Source: Molossus alvarezi
Taxonomy: Eukaryota > Chordata > Mammalia > Chiroptera > Molossidae
NCBI GenBank assembly: GCA_037176705.1
Contig: CM073886.1
Coordinates: 130,044,001-130,108,000 of the forward strand
DNA length: 64,000 nucleotides
Direction: 5' to 3'
Shown: positions 11,546 to 22,349 of the stretch, piece by piece
Layout of the letters: every line of letters starts with the position of its first letter
Numbering within the stretch: the stretch's first letter is position 1
Program-made: the position numbers and the translations under genes
Notes under the pieces: generated by a model
Databases searched by the model: none
What the model was told of the DNA's origin: nothing
Seen by the model: the letters and a program-made list of their open reading frames with translations, nothing else

Positions 11546-12349
11546 CTTTGGAAGGCAAACTCAACCAAAACAAAAAGATCTCAAGTTTTTCATGCTTTGA
11601 CTTTATTGACCGACATTTGGCTGGTTTAAAATAAGGCCCTTATGGAGAGTTGGAAGACTCCAGCGACCATGCACACAGATGGCTGCCCGCCCTGCTGCTG
11701 TTTTCTCTGCTCAGAGCGACAGGCTCAGGCTGGGGGCAGAAGTACACCCCCTGAGAGGCGGCCTGCAGCGCTCTGACGCACCGCAAGCTCCCGCACCCAG
11801 CAGAAGGGACCCCGGCTCTGGGAATTGGCCTCGCAGTCCAGGGCCCCTCTGGTTTCTAGGCTCCCTCAGGTAGTCCCTCTCTCTGCTCTTTGCTGTGGCA
11901 GGTCAACATAACTCTACTGTAAATAGGCCTTGCGCATTGTGTCATTCTTGCTTGTGACACACAGCAACCGCAGACACGCGTGCGCTCAGGAAGAATTCGA
12001 ACACCACATATTCATGAGTCTATTTCCCATCTGTACAGAGCTGCGTGGGGAACGGCTCTGACCTCGGAGGGTTCGCAGTGTAAAATAAATACTAAATATT
12101 CAGAACCACTTACAAATGTAGGTGTGAACAGAACTCTGAAAACGATGTCAAAACATAGCTCGACACAATCATTCGGGGCTCCATTCCAGGGGCTTCGCTG
12201 GCCCCGAAACGCAGGAAACTGAAGCAGTATGTTTGCCTGTTTGTTTCCGTTGTTTTGGGAAACAGAACAAGACAAACAACACACCTAACTTTTACAAACG
12301 ACTACAATTTTCACCATTTTTCTTGTATGACAGCCGAGTCCTGTCCTCA
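11546..12349. other. Unassigned DNA, GC-rich at 11670-11870
   Basis: No gene recognised. The GC-rich patch has a few CpGs and short frames without domains. The sequence around 12180-12290 is A-rich and ordinary. Confidence 0.4.
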
Positions 12350-12480
12350 TTATTATTCCAGGCCAGGCGCAATGCGGGAAGGGTTACACGGACTTATTTA
12401 TTTAGTTCTCACAAGCCATCATAAGGAGATTCTGCTCGATTGTGTAGGTATGGAAAATGAGGGATAGGGAAAGAAAAGAA
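12350..12480 (-). mobile_element. MIR SINE fragment, inverted
   Basis: 'ggccaggcgcaatgcggga', 'ttatttagttctcacaagcc' and 'taggtatggaaaatgaggg' follow the inverted MIR order (3' end, 'catttaatcctcacaa', then 'cccattttacagatgagg'). Confidence 0.5.
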
Positions 12481-12654
12481 TAAAGGTAATATCATCTTCA
12501 GAGGAGGATGGCAGCACATCCTAAAATAGGTGTGAGCGGTCCTGGTCACCTCAGGCTCCTGAAACAAGATACCCTGGGCTGGTGTCTGAGCGCCAGTCAC
12601 TTATTCCCCGCTGTTCGGGAGGCTGACCTTTGAGGCCAGGGACCAGCCTGGGGG

Positions 12655-12897
12655 GGGCAGGGGTAGTGCGTGTGATGTCCCTGGTGTGCAGATGGCTGTC
12701 TTCTCTGTGTCCTCACCCGGGGGACAGATGAGGGGAGGGAGGGCGCTCAGTCTTTCTCTTCTTATAAAGACACTGACCATGATGGAGCTCTACTCTCATG
12801 ATCTCATCTAAACCTTGTGACACTTCCAAATACCAGCATATTAGAGCTTCGACAAAGGAATTTTAGGGGACACAAACACTCAGTCCATAACAGTCTG
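12655..12897 (-). mobile_element. MLT1-type LTR fragment
   Basis: 'gctgtcttctctgtgtcctc', 'tctcttcttataaagacact', 'catgatctcatctaaacc' and the end 'ggacacaaacactcagtcc' match the inverted 5' half of an MLT1 LTR, whose 5' end lies at the right. It is a non-coding relic. Confidence 0.7.
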
Positions 12898-13487
12898 TGG
12901 GAGATAAAAGGCGTCTTTACATTACATATGCCTGAGAGAGAAAACTTCATGACAAAAGCCATCCCTGATTCCAAATTATTGTGCCCGATTCCTAACTCCC
13001 GAATGGTCCCCCAGACGCTCCCAGGGCTGCATCTGTGAAGCCCGTCCAATCCTGGGGGCGTTCCTCACTGGCACAGCTCTGCAGAGGTGAGTGTATCCGC
13101 CGGGACAAAGGTGACAGGCGACATGCATTTATATCCCCCTACACCTTTAGAGGAAATGCCCTGATTTAATCTTGTGGACCCAGTAGTTGTGATAAAAGTT
13201 TCTGTATTTGGGTGCTACCTGGGCACAGGTGGGTCTCGTCTTTTAAATTTGTACTATAAAAATAACTTTGTGCAAAAAGATATGATTACATTTAAAGACA
13301 GATACCTAAATACTAGCACCATAACTATTTTCAACCGATGATTTGGGATGCTCGGAGGTTTCTTATCCGGTACCCTTCTAAAAACATATTTCTCAGGCCC
13401 ATTTATCAGAGTAAATATTTACATACTTGTTTAAATATAATTTTGAGATAATATCTTTTTTTATATGGCCTGAAGGTGAGAATCTAC
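12898..13487. other. Unassigned DNA
   Basis: No gene or clear repeat recognised. AT content rises towards the right end. Confidence 0.4.
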
Positions 13488-13501
13488 TTATGTTTACTTT
13501 T

Positions 13502-13743
13502 TTTTTTTTTCCCCTCACCCGAGGACATTTTTCCACTTTTTGTTCAGGTAGAGTGGGAGGGAGAGAGAGGAACAGAGAGAGAGAGAGAAACATCGACGTG
13601 AAAGGAACACATCGAGTGGCTGCCACCCGCACAACCGACCAGGGCCGGGGACAAACCGAGGTACGCGCCCCTAGCGGGAACCGAACCCGGGTCTCTCAGG
13701 ACCGCAGGCCGACGCTCTAACCACTGAGCAAACCTGCCAGGGC
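13502..13743 (-). mobile_element. Ves SINE with target-site duplication
   Basis: Head on the right ('gccctggcaggtttgctcag' on the minus strand), 'gaggac' tail and T run on the left. The flanks carry a direct repeat 'ttatgtttactttt' at 13488-13501 and 13745-13758, which shows L1-type retroposition. The head has lost a base in the A-box area ('ctgagcaaacctgcc'). Confidence 0.95.
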
Positions 13744-13758
13744 TTTATGTTTACTTTT

Positions 13759-14096
13759 TTATAAAGTATCAAAACCATTTGTATTAAAATTTAGTATTAC
13801 ATAAACCCTCCTAATATTGCCCTTATTCTTGTACTGCATTCATGCTTTTTAACACTGATCCCATATGATCACCTTTTCTCTTTCCTATGATTTGAAGTCT
13901 TAATTACCAGTAGAAAATAATTGTCACTAAGAACTTGTATTATATTGAATATATTTTAGTCACCAATTCCTTCTGAAGGAAATAGAGCCCAAGGTGCTTA
14001 GCTAATTCATATATTCTTCCCTAAAATGTAGTTTCTCTGTCCCGTGAATGATTTGGATTCTCTCTGTAATAGAGATACTGTAATGCACTAACTAAC
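13759..14096. other. Unassigned AT-rich DNA
   Basis: Nothing recognised. Confidence 0.4.
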
Positions 14097-14310
14097 AGCA
14101 TGGTCTCCGGAATAAGATCGTCAGAGTACAAAGCCTAGATTGACCATTTACTGCATGCCCATAACAAATGATTGAACTTGATTATGCCTCATTTTCTTCT
14201 TCTGTAAAATGGACATAAATGAGATAACCTCAGGCGATTGCTGCAAGTTATCAAATTAGAAAATGCCCATAATGTGCCCGGGGTAGTTCCTGGCATATAG
14301 TGGACAAGAA
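14097..14310 (+). mobile_element. MIR SINE, nearly full length
   Basis: 'cagcatggtctccggaataa', 'ctagattgaccatttactgc', 'cattttcttcttctgtaaaa', 'aaatgagataacctcaggcg' and 'cccggggtagttcctggcat' follow the MIR consensus from head to 3' part in order. Confidence 0.8.
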
Positions 14311-14930
14311 TGTGTAACTTTGTAACAACAATGGAACCTTTGTAAAGTGTATCACTGTAAGGTATTTCTGAAGAAATACCAACAGATGCGGACTTCCTTT
14401 ATTTTAAAACTAAAGACTATCATTTACTTAAAAGGAAGAATGTTATACTAACAAGCTGGAAGGACTAAACATTGGGAATGTTTCAACTTTACCCTCCAGA
14501 TTCATGAATGCTCATTAGCCCATTCTGCAGCCCATTCAACCATGACAATGACACTGTTGTAATTAGTTACTTTAACAGGAAAGGAGCAAAGGGAAGGCCA
14601 GGCATTAAAGACATGTCATTCTGGCAGCTTCACCCAAAAGCTGCAATATCACACCCTCGGGCAACAGCAGCGTATTCCCTGCAAATCGCTGGAGAATGGG
14701 ACCAACCAAAGGAAAGACAGGTGCATGTCCAGTGAAGCTGGGGTGACCTAGGGCAGGGACTTGCCTGTCAGTCACACTTGGGAACAAAGATTCTTGGCCA
14801 GAATGGGCATGGCCATTGCCAGCCCATGGAAATTTGGGAATACATAATTTACAAAACAAAGGAGTTCTCTCTCTCTTGTTGCCTCTCCTGTTGTGCTTGA
14901 CTCTTGGCTTATGAGCTCTTTTGCTCCTGT
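14311..14930. other. Unique DNA, part resembling conserved regulatory sequence
   Basis: No gene. Positions 14500-14720 are free of familiar repeats and contain 'acaatgacactgttgt' (14545-14560), two opposed SOX-like half-sites, directly followed by a homeodomain-type 'gtaattag' (14559-14566). Conservation is inferred from appearance only. Confidence 0.35.
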
Positions 14931-15121
14931 TTCTCCTCCTCCTCCTCCTCCTCCTCCTCCTCCTCCTCCTCCTCCTCCTCCTCCTCGTTCTTCTTCTTCT
15001 TCTTCTTCTTCTCCTTTCCTTTCCTTTCCTTTCCTTTCCTTTCCTTTCCTTTCCTTTCCTTTCCTTTCCTTTCCTTTCCTTTCCTTTCCTTTCCTTTCCT
15101 TTTCTTTTCTTTTCTTTTCTT
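14931..15121. repeat. Compound polypyrimidine tract: (CCT)n (TTC)n (CCTTT)n (TTTTC)n
   Basis: About 190 pyrimidines with a single G at 14987. Blocks run in order: CCT to about 14986, TTC to 15011, CCTTT to 15100, TTTTC to 15121. It abuts the 3' end of the minus-strand Ves element, so it probably grew from that SINE's purine-rich tail. Leucine-, phenylalanine- and lysine/glutamate-rich frames here are artefacts. Confidence 0.98.
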
Positions 15122-15317
15122 TATTGATTTAGAGAAAGAGAGGAAGGGAGAGGGAGAAAGAAACATTGATGGGAAAGAACATCAACAGGCTGCCTCCTGC
15201 ATGCTCCACACTGTGGATTTCGCCTACAACCTTGGCCTGTGCCCTGATTGAAAATTGAACCTGTGACCTCTTGATGCATGGGTCAAGGCTCAACCGCTGA
15301 GCCACACTGACCAGGCC
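15122..15317 (-). mobile_element. Ves SINE (short type)
   Basis: The body reads 'attgatttagagaaagagag', then 'cctcttgatgcatgggtcaa' and the head 'ctgagccacactgaccaggc' at the right. The short type has no 'gaggat' tail and normally ends in 'aatcaataaa'. Confidence 0.93.
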
Positions 15318-15318
15318 A

Positions 15319-15430
15319 CATTTTATTTTATTTTCTTAATTTTTTACTGTTGATACTATTACAGATGTCCCTTATTTTCCCACCTTTGCCCCCTTCTACC
15401 CAGCCCCTGACCCCCTCCAAGGGGCATACA
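15319..15430 (-). mobile_element. L1 3' UTR fragment
   Basis: T-rich start, then 'ttacagatgtcccttatttt' and C-rich 'cagcccctgaccccctcc', the inverted 3' UTR of bat L1 (compare 34.45 kb). Confidence 0.6.
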
Positions 15431-15769
15431 TTTTAAATAAACACACAAGTAATGCTGATAAAGAGGATTCACAAACTACACCAGTAAGTACAAGCACCTC
15501 TAGTATTTAGTATGTGCTTCACGAAGCTTGGCCTTGACTATCCATCTATATAATATGTTCTCAGAGTCCAAGTACTACTCATGTAGGCCCCACAATTCTC
15601 AGCACAATGCTAAATTCATAAACTTTTTATTTGATAATATTTTAATATGCTGTATTAGATATACTTTGGCATGTTAAGAACCTTCTCAAAGACCTCAGTT
15701 CAGCTAAATGTCAACAAAAATCCCTCTTAGAAACTGTACCAAAAATGAAAAAGTTTTCTGATTCTTTAT
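15431..15769. other. Unassigned AT-rich DNA
   Basis: Nothing recognised. Confidence 0.4.
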
Positions 15770-15798
15770 CTCTCTCTCTCTCACACACACACACACAT

Positions 15799-15831
<33 letters not shown>

Positions 15832-15832
15832 A
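15770..15832. repeat. (TC)n(CA)n microsatellite
   Basis: A short (TC) run passes into an interrupted (CA) run with 'catac' and 'atata' interruptions. Confidence 0.95.
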
Positions 15833-15850
15833 AGAGCTAATGAAAATAAT

Positions 15851-16060
15851 CTTGCCCAGTCAGTGTGGCTTACTAGTTGAGCATCAACCCATGCAGCAAG
15901 AGGTCGCCAGTTAGATTCTCAGTCAGGGCACATGCCCAGGTTGTAGGCCCCATCCCCAGTGGGGGCATGCAGGAGGCGGCCAATCGATGTTCATCAATGT
16001 TTCTATCTCTCTCTTCCTTCCTTTCTTTCTAAAATCAATAAAGAGAAAATATTTTAAAAT
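15851..16060 (+). mobile_element. Ves SINE (short type)
   Basis: Head 'ttgcccagtcagtgtggctt', a B-box relic ('gccagttagattctc'), 'ccatccccagtgggggcatg', 'caatcgatgttcatcaatg' and the 3' end 'aaaatcaataaagagaaaat'. Moderately diverged. Confidence 0.92.
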
Positions 16061-16129
16061 AATAATAATCTTAAGCTTTTTAAGAATAGCCAATAGCTCT
16101 TGGGAAATATTATGATGATTTAAATACAA

Positions 16130-16650
16130 GTGAATCGGCCAATCAGAAAGAATATATGTACCCCTATGTTCATAGCAGCACTATTTACAATAGCTGAGAT
16201 CTGGCCCAAGTGTCCATCAGTAGATGAGTGGATTAAAAACTGTGGTACATATACACAATAGAATACTATGCAGCTGTAAGAAAGAAAGATCTCTTATCGC
16301 TTGAGATGGCATGGAAAAACCTGGAGAGTATTATGCTAAGAGAAACAAGCCAAGCAGAGAAAGACAAGTATCACATGATCTCACTTATTTGTGGAATATA
16401 ATGAACTAAACAAACTGCTGAACAAAATTAACCCAGAGACATGGAGGTGAGGTACAGGCTGACAAGCCTCAGAGGAGGAGAGATTTATGGGGGAAGAGAT
16501 AAACCACAGAACTTACATGCATGTGTGCATAACCAATGAACATAGACAACAAAGCTGGGGATGGGGAAGAGGGGGAGGGGAGGAGGGTGTCAATGAGGGA
16601 AAATGTGAAACATCTGTAACAAAAACAAATAAACAAACAAATAAAAGCAA
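16130..16650 (+). mobile_element. 5'-truncated L1 3' end with polypurine tract and A-rich tail
   Basis: 'agcagcactatttacaatag', 'gatgagtggattaaaaact', 'acaatagaatactatgcagc' and 'gacaagtatcacatgatctc' are the typical end of L1 ORF2 and start of the 3' UTR. A G-rich polypurine tract at 16563-16587 ('gggggaggggaggaggg') and a tail of 'caaataaa' units follow. Non-coding remnant. Confidence 0.88.
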
Positions 16651-17332
16651 ATGACTTGGAATCATATGAATTAAAGTCCTATTGAAATATATATGTGGAC
16701 TAATTTTTCAGGTTTGCCAGTCCTAAAATGTCCAAAACATAGTTCAAGGTGCTTTGGCAAAATTCCAGCACCACAGAACTGTCCGATAGCTTGTGGAACA
16801 TCTATTTGCCAGCGTTGTGTCCCCTGTGTGGCGTCTTCATCCCTAGTCACCATACTAAGGACATAAAAGCCCATAAAGTCTGGGTTTTATTTATCTGCTT
16901 TTTCACTTTTAAAATGCTGTTATTAGGGACTGAGTATAAAATAAATATAGTGACCAGAAGCCTCAGAAACTGCAAAACTGTAATGTCGTCCCCAAAGCTA
17001 GTGCTCTTTGCAAGAGTTTTATAACTGTTTATAGGCAACATGTTTTTCTAGACGAATCAGGTGAATGTGAAAAAATGTCAAGCATCAGGCAGAATATTAG
17101 ACTAAACTCCCTCCTCCAGAACCAACAGCAGGTGGTCCTGCCACAAGGGTACATATGGCTGAGACGTAGTGTGACTGTGAAATCCATGAGCAGAACCGCA
17201 TCTTGTCACCCCTGGGGAACGGGGTTCCTGGCATTGTGACCAGACTGTGACTCTCCTCATAGGCACCAGGACACGGTTCATCCCAGGGTTCACACTGAGA
17301 GGTTTCCACTCTAGTCCATTCTCTTTTCCAGT
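16651..17332. other. Unassigned unique DNA
   Basis: No gene. Short frames on both strands have no domains. Confidence 0.4.
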
Positions 17333-17350
17333 AAGAAATTCCTCCTATGG

Positions 17351-17592
17351 CCCTGGCCGGTTTGGCTCAGCGGTTAGAGTGTCGGCCTGCGGTCCTGAGA
17401 GACCCGGGTTCGGTTCCCGCTAAGGGCATGTACCTCGGTTGCAGTTTGTCCCCAGCCCTGGTTGGTTGTGCCGGGAGCAGCCACTCGATGTGTCCCTTTC
17501 ACATCGATGTTTCTCTCTCTCTCTCTCCCTCCCACTCTACCTGAACAAAAAATGGAAAAATGTCCTCGGGTGAGGATAAAAAAAAAAAAAAA
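17351..17592 (+). mobile_element. Young full-length Ves SINE with perfect target-site duplication
   Basis: Starts 'ccctggccggtttggctcag', keeps CpGs through the tRNA-like head ('cccgggttcggttcccgc'), the 'cacatcgatgtttctctctc' body and the 'gtcctcgggtgaggataaaa' end. An 18-base direct repeat flanks it without mismatch (17333-17350 and 17593-17610, 'aagaaattcctcctatgg'). With the copy at 46453 it defines the youngest subfamily in the window. Its 65-codon frame is not a gene. Confidence 0.98.
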
Positions 17593-17610
17593 AAGAAATT
17601 CCTCCTATGG

Positions 17611-18470
17611 TCTTTCTGTCGGATTATTTCAAATGAACTAATAAAAATGTCTGTTAGTCTCATATGTTAAATTTAATGACATCCCTTTGTGTAAATAAAC
17701 CTTTTGAAGCCCTGTATTATGTACGTGGGTTATTCATTATTCACATAAATGATGTAATATCTTTGCCATACAACTGCAATGAATGACATGTCCATGTTCA
17801 TTTATTTATTTTTAATAAATAAATGTTCATTTATTTTAAAAGATGTGATTATATATACATATATACACACTTATGTGTGTATATATATGTGTGTATATAT
17901 ATATATACACATTTTTTTTTCCCTAGAAGAAAACAAAATCTTACATTTTCAACTGCTTCCTCTTAAATGTTTAATCTTTCTCTAGGTGCATGTGTTGGTC
18001 ACGGTTAAGGCACCATCATCTTCCTCACGCCAAGGTCAGGGGCCGGGTACCCATATGTGCTTTTAAATCAGTTATCTTGATATGATTCCTTGTTGTCTCA
18101 GTTTGAACAATAAATTACAGAGTCAGATAAATTCAAATAAGCATGCTTTTATTTACTTGACTGCTGCAATCACCTATATTCTACATTTACTCTTTGATAT
18201 CTTAATTAGAAACAAGTATTGACATGCTCATTATAGACAGCTTGCCTTTGTTTTAATGTGTTCAAGTGGCCACTTTAGATACTTCAGACTAATTTTTCTT
18301 GAAGTATGTCAGTGTACGCTAGTAGGAAGACGGCAATGCATTTTCTTAGCAAACATTATAATTGAACTGTATTATGCTGGAATAATTATGCTACATTTTA
18401 AAACTATTTATAATGAAGGACAGAAAGCTGTTTAAAAAAAAACCTGATGAGAGTGTAGGAATAGACATCA
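17611..18470. other. Unassigned AT-rich DNA with (TA/TG)n patches
   Basis: Positions 17848-17910 hold mixed 'tatatacatatatacac' and 'gtgtatatatat' repeats. Nothing else recognised. Confidence 0.45.
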
Positions 18471-19157
18471 GTTGGGGCCTCCGATTCTCCCTAGTACACT
18501 TGTCAAACACACTTGTCATCCTGGTAATACGTCAAGATCATCGCTGATCATTAACTCTTTCAAATCACCAAGGTTTATTTCAAGTGTGTTTCTACCTTCC
18601 CTCTCGAAACTTGGGAAATCTCCAGAAAGTTCTGAAGACCTCAGCTCGGGGCCATTTGTTCAGACATCCACTTGCCTGAGGCAGGGACTGGAGAGGCCGG
18701 TTTCCTTGAGGATCTTTCTGGCTGTGCTACCCTCTAGGACACCCAAGGCCCAGCTAGTGCATCACACCGCGTTCGCGTCTCCCTCCCTGCCCTGTCCCGA
18801 CCCTGTCTGCACACTCCCTCCCCTGGCTCCTTCCTTCCTGCAGCGTTCTATTCCCACGCCCACGAGGCTCAGGCACCTGCTTCTTTTCTCAGCAGCCAGT
18901 CTTTCTGTGGCTCCTCCGACCCCCAATATTTGAGAGGAAAGGAATGGCTAAGAAGGAGCCTCTTCCAAAGCTGAGAAAGAGCCGAACAATTCTCGTGTCA
19001 CAGTCTCAGCCGGGAGGGCACGAAGCCCTCGTGTGAAGGACAACAGTCCCGAAACCTGGCCGTGCTCTGTTTCCCTATTGAGAATGGTGAATCGACACGG
19101 GCGTTTTTCATTCACGGTGGTATTCATTCATTTCATTCCGAGAAGAATCGCTTCTGT
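18471..19157. other. Unassigned unique DNA with a 153-codon chance frame
   Basis: The plus-strand frame 18472-18933 is rich in proline, serine and leucine, has no domain I know, no splice or promoter context, and the DNA is C-rich, which lowers stop frequency. I treat it as non-coding. Confidence 0.4.
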
Positions 19158-19604
19158 CGTAGGTCTGCAAACTGCAGCTCTGGGGTCAAGTTCAGCCCAC
19201 CCCTGCTTTTTTATTTTTTTAATTCTCACCGGAGGACATTTTTGCGTTTATCTTCATATAGAGTAGGAGGGAAAGAGGGAGGAAAAGAGAGAGAGACACA
19301 TCGATGTGAGAGACACATCAACTGGTTGCCACCCACACGACCCCAACCGGGGTGGGGAACGAACTGCAACCGAGATACGTGCCCTTAGTGGGAACTGAAC
19401 CAGGACTCTCTGGTCCGTGGGCTGATGCTCTAACTGCTGAGCCGAACTGGCCAGGGCTCCACCCCTGCTTTTGTAAAGAAAGTTGGGCCACAACCCTGCC
19501 CATTCATTTACATATTGTCCTGGCTTCCCTCCTAGGGCAGAAGTGAGCAGTTGCCCAGTGACATAAAGCAGGTGCTATCTGGCCCTTCACAGCAAATGCT
19601 TTTC
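19158..19604 (+). mobile_element. hAT-Charlie-type DNA transposon relic, split by a SINE
   Basis: 'aggtctgcaaactgcagctc', 'cttttgtaaagaaagttggg', 'ccattcatttacatattgtc' and 'gtgctatctggcccttcaca' follow in order a common non-autonomous hAT-Charlie element of mammals. The Ves copy at 19211-19457 interrupts it; removing that insertion restores the order. Confidence 0.7.
19211..19457 (-). mobile_element. Ves SINE with target-site duplication
   Basis: Minus-strand head 'gccctggccagttcggctca' ends at the right; tail 'gaattaaaaaaataaaa' complement at the left. Direct repeat 'ccacccctgctttt' at 19197-19210 and 19459-19472. Inserted in a hAT-Charlie relic. Confidence 0.95.
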
Positions 19605-19664
19605 AGCTCCTGAAGTATGCTATGCCTTGTTTTAAGAAGACTTTGTTGATTAAGGTAATATCTT

Positions 19665-19909
19665 TTTTTGTATTTTTTTATCCTCACCCGAGGACATTTT
19701 TCCATTTTTGTTCCAATAGAGTGGGAGGAAGAGACAGAGAGAGAGAAACATCGATGTGAAAGGGACACATCGAGTGGCTGTCTCCCGTATGACCCCAAAC
19801 AGGACCAGGGACAAACTGCAACCGAGATATACGCCCTTAGTGGCAACCGAACCCGGGTCTCTCTGGACCACAGGCCAATGCTCTAACCGCTGAACCGAAC
19901 TGGCCAGGG
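19665..19909 (-). mobile_element. Ves SINE with target-site duplication
   Basis: 'tcctcacccgaggacatttt' at the left and head complement 'ctgaaccgaactggccaggg' at the right. The direct repeats 19648-19664 and 19911-19927 ('gattaaggta' plus 7 bases) match at 15 of 17 positions. Confidence 0.95.
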
Positions 19910-19927
19910 AGATTAAGGTAGTGTCTT

Positions 19928-20931
19928 AACATATTTACAAAATTTAGGGATTATTTTCCCTATAATTCAATGTCATAATATTTCTTTCTTATTTCCATAA
20001 TTAATGTCACCTAGTAAAACATCTCAGGAAGCAACTGATTTTGTTGCTTAAGTTAGTTCAAGCTACCAAAGTTATAATTATAGTTAAATGTTTTAATCAT
20101 ATGCTTTTCTTGGCTTTCTCCTTTTATTCGGTATTTAATTTCTTTCATATTGGTTCAGTAATAAATGAAGTGGTCAGTGGTGAATAAAATGATGATCTAG
20201 AATGTGAGATTTGCATTAGTTTATCATTAACAAATAAAACAAAGGACTCAAACATGTCTTCAATTTATAATAAAGTATTCAGGTTATAGAAACGTAGAGC
20301 TGTTTATGTTCAGCCTGTGCTACTATAAGCCATTCTGAGATCTATTCTAAATGTAAATTCATAATGGATCAGTTTTGATATTAATCTTGAAAAGAGTCTG
20401 TTCTCATATTGTATAGTTTAGAACAGCACATTCGTGTGTGTTTGAGAAAGGATTTTAACATTACACCCCTTTAAATAGAAACTAATTCAGCAGGTTAGAA
20501 ATCTGGTGATAAGCAAGCCTTTCCAAATGTCACTGAATCCCTCTGAGAAAGACAATTTGCCTTATTTCCTTAAGTGGCTCTCTAGTCTAGACTGCGCTCT
20601 GAAATAGGAGGTTTTGGTTTGTGTTTTGTTTATATTTCTTTCTTTTTGACAGCAATTTTCTTGTGAGCCACAAATATGTATGAGAGCAACCCTGTTCCTC
20701 CCATTTCCACGAAATTTCCACTCTTGATAATTCTCAGTCTGAAATGAAGAGATGGCTAGCAGTCATTGTGATTAAGTAATATGCATAACTTCTGGTAAGT
20801 TGCATAATTCTAAAAATCATGCATATTAATTAGCCCTGTTTTTAAAAGGTGCTGTAGTAAATACCTCTTCTATCCATTGGTTGAATGTGGACTAATAAAG
20901 TAATAATTTATTAATAATATGTTGAGTATGT
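19928..20931. other. Unassigned AT-rich DNA
   Basis: No gene or clear repeat recognised over this 1 kb. Confidence 0.4.
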
Positions 20932-21120
20932 GTTACGGGCCAAGAAATATGCAATGAACATCTTTTTACTTTAGGTGCTTTATGTCTATTATTGTTGGTG
21001 CTCAAATCATCTCTGCAAACCAGATGTCATTACCTTAATATCTGAAGAGACGGTCTTGGAGAAGATACTGAACCGAGGTCTTGGAGATGGGAGAGAGTAG
21101 AGCTAAGATTCAAATCCACT
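20932..21120 (-). mobile_element. MIR SINE, inverted
   Basis: 'ttgagtatgtgttacgggcc', 'ggtgctttatgtctattatt', 'ctgaagagacggtcttggag' and 'agagctaagattcaaatcc' follow the inverted MIR from its 3' end to its head. Confidence 0.6.
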
Positions 21121-21975
21121 TACTAGATACATATCCATTTATCTTCCAATATTTCATTGGCAGAAAAATCTCCAGTGAATGGTGCATGGCTCAAAGATTT
21201 GTAAGTTCAGTTTGCAGATTCATGAAATAATAGAACTGGAGAACATTCCTTGGTCTTCAGTTCTTTATTTTACAAATAGTGTTATAGAATTCCCTTCGTT
21301 TGCGTGGAAGTTGTAAAGAAACTAACTTGCCTCTGGTTGGCAAATTAATTTCTAGCCCAGCTGAACTGCAAGGCAGTGCCCCTGCCTCCTGTAGAATGAG
21401 TTTCATTAAATAGCAAGTGTCTCTCTCACGCATGTCCTACTTCCACGTTATCCAAGGTATATTAGCAGAAGTCTACAGTGGGAGTGTGTCTTGTTCCTAT
21501 TTGTTGATAAATGTAGGATGCATATGCTCGTGTCACCAATAAACAATTACTGGAAAGTACTTTTCACTGCTATTTTGTTGTGCTTATATTGCACTCTGTC
21601 CGGATGTGGGCTTTCCTCTATTCCCCCGACACTGCATCGTATAGGTACTAACATTCACCCTTTATTCTTTAAAATTTTGTCATTGCTGCAAATATTCTAT
21701 TTGATTTTGTTATCTCTCTCTATTTTTCTGGTCCATTATGACATCGTTATGTCTGTGCCTAGCCCCCACATTTGTAACAATTTGTTTCTTTTCTATCTAA
21801 CGTTTCCTAATGCCTTCTACCATTGGTTGTCCAGGTCCAAAATTCATTCTTTGGCTCGCTCTTGTTTCCATTTAACTCAAATGTGTGTTCTTCATTTCAG
21901 CTATTATATTTTTATTACCAATATACTTCCTTTATTTATATATATGTTTATATATAAAAAATATATATATTAAAT
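21121..21975. other. Unassigned T-rich DNA
   Basis: A 160-codon plus-strand frame (21491-21973) looks hydrophobic only because the DNA is T-rich. It shows no periodic membrane segments of a known family and runs into an AT microsatellite. Not called as a gene. Confidence 0.4.
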
Positions 21976-22085
21976 ATGGGTAATGGGTGCACAGTGTAAT
22001 ATACAGATGATGATGGATCATAACATTGTGCACTTGAAATCTAAATAATTTTATTAACCAATGTCACTCCAATACATTGAATAAA
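21976..22085 (+). mobile_element. L1 3' end fragment
   Basis: 'taatgggtgcacagtgtaat', 'cacttgaaatctaaataatt' and 'ttaaccaatgtcactccaat' form the 3' terminus of a laurasiatherian L1, whose inverted form ('attggggtgacattggttaa') recurs at 25.9, 35.4, 44.9 and 57.3 kb. Confidence 0.65.
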
Positions 22086-22117
22086 AATGATCTCTATCTC
22101 AGTATACTTTCTTTTCT

Positions 22118-22349
22118 TTAAATCCTCACCCGAGGATATTTTTCTATTTATCTTCAGATAGAGTGGGAGGTAGGGAGAGAGAGACACATAGACGTGAAAG
22201 AGATGCATCGACTGGTTGCCTCCAGTACCACCCCAAACAGGGCCGGGAACTGAACTGCAACTGAGGTACGTGCCCTTGACCGGGATCAAACCCAGGACTC
22301 TCTGGTCCGCGGGCCGACGCTCGAACTGTTGAGCTGAGCCGGCCAGGGG
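22118..22349 (-). mobile_element. Ves SINE (long type)
   Basis: 'tcctcacccgaggatatttt' at the left, head complement 'gttgagctgagccggccagg' at the right. A possible weak target duplication ('gtatactttc'/'gtgtactttt') flanks it. Confidence 0.93.

Noticed and set aside
14893..15251. Low-complexity Leu-, Ser/Phe- and Lys/Glu-rich frames
   Set aside because: They come from a polypyrimidine tract next to a SINE.
17351..17430. tRNA gene-like sequence with A and B boxes
   Set aside because: It is the head of a Ves SINE with a full SINE body and target duplication. No complete cloverleaf with acceptor stem was seen.
18472..18933. 153-codon Pro/Ser-rich frame
   Set aside because: No domain, promoter or splice support; C-rich DNA has few stops.
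21491..21973. 160-codon hydrophobic frame resembling a membrane protein
   Set aside because: Hydrophobicity follows from T-rich DNA; there is no family signature and the frame runs into an AT microsatellite.
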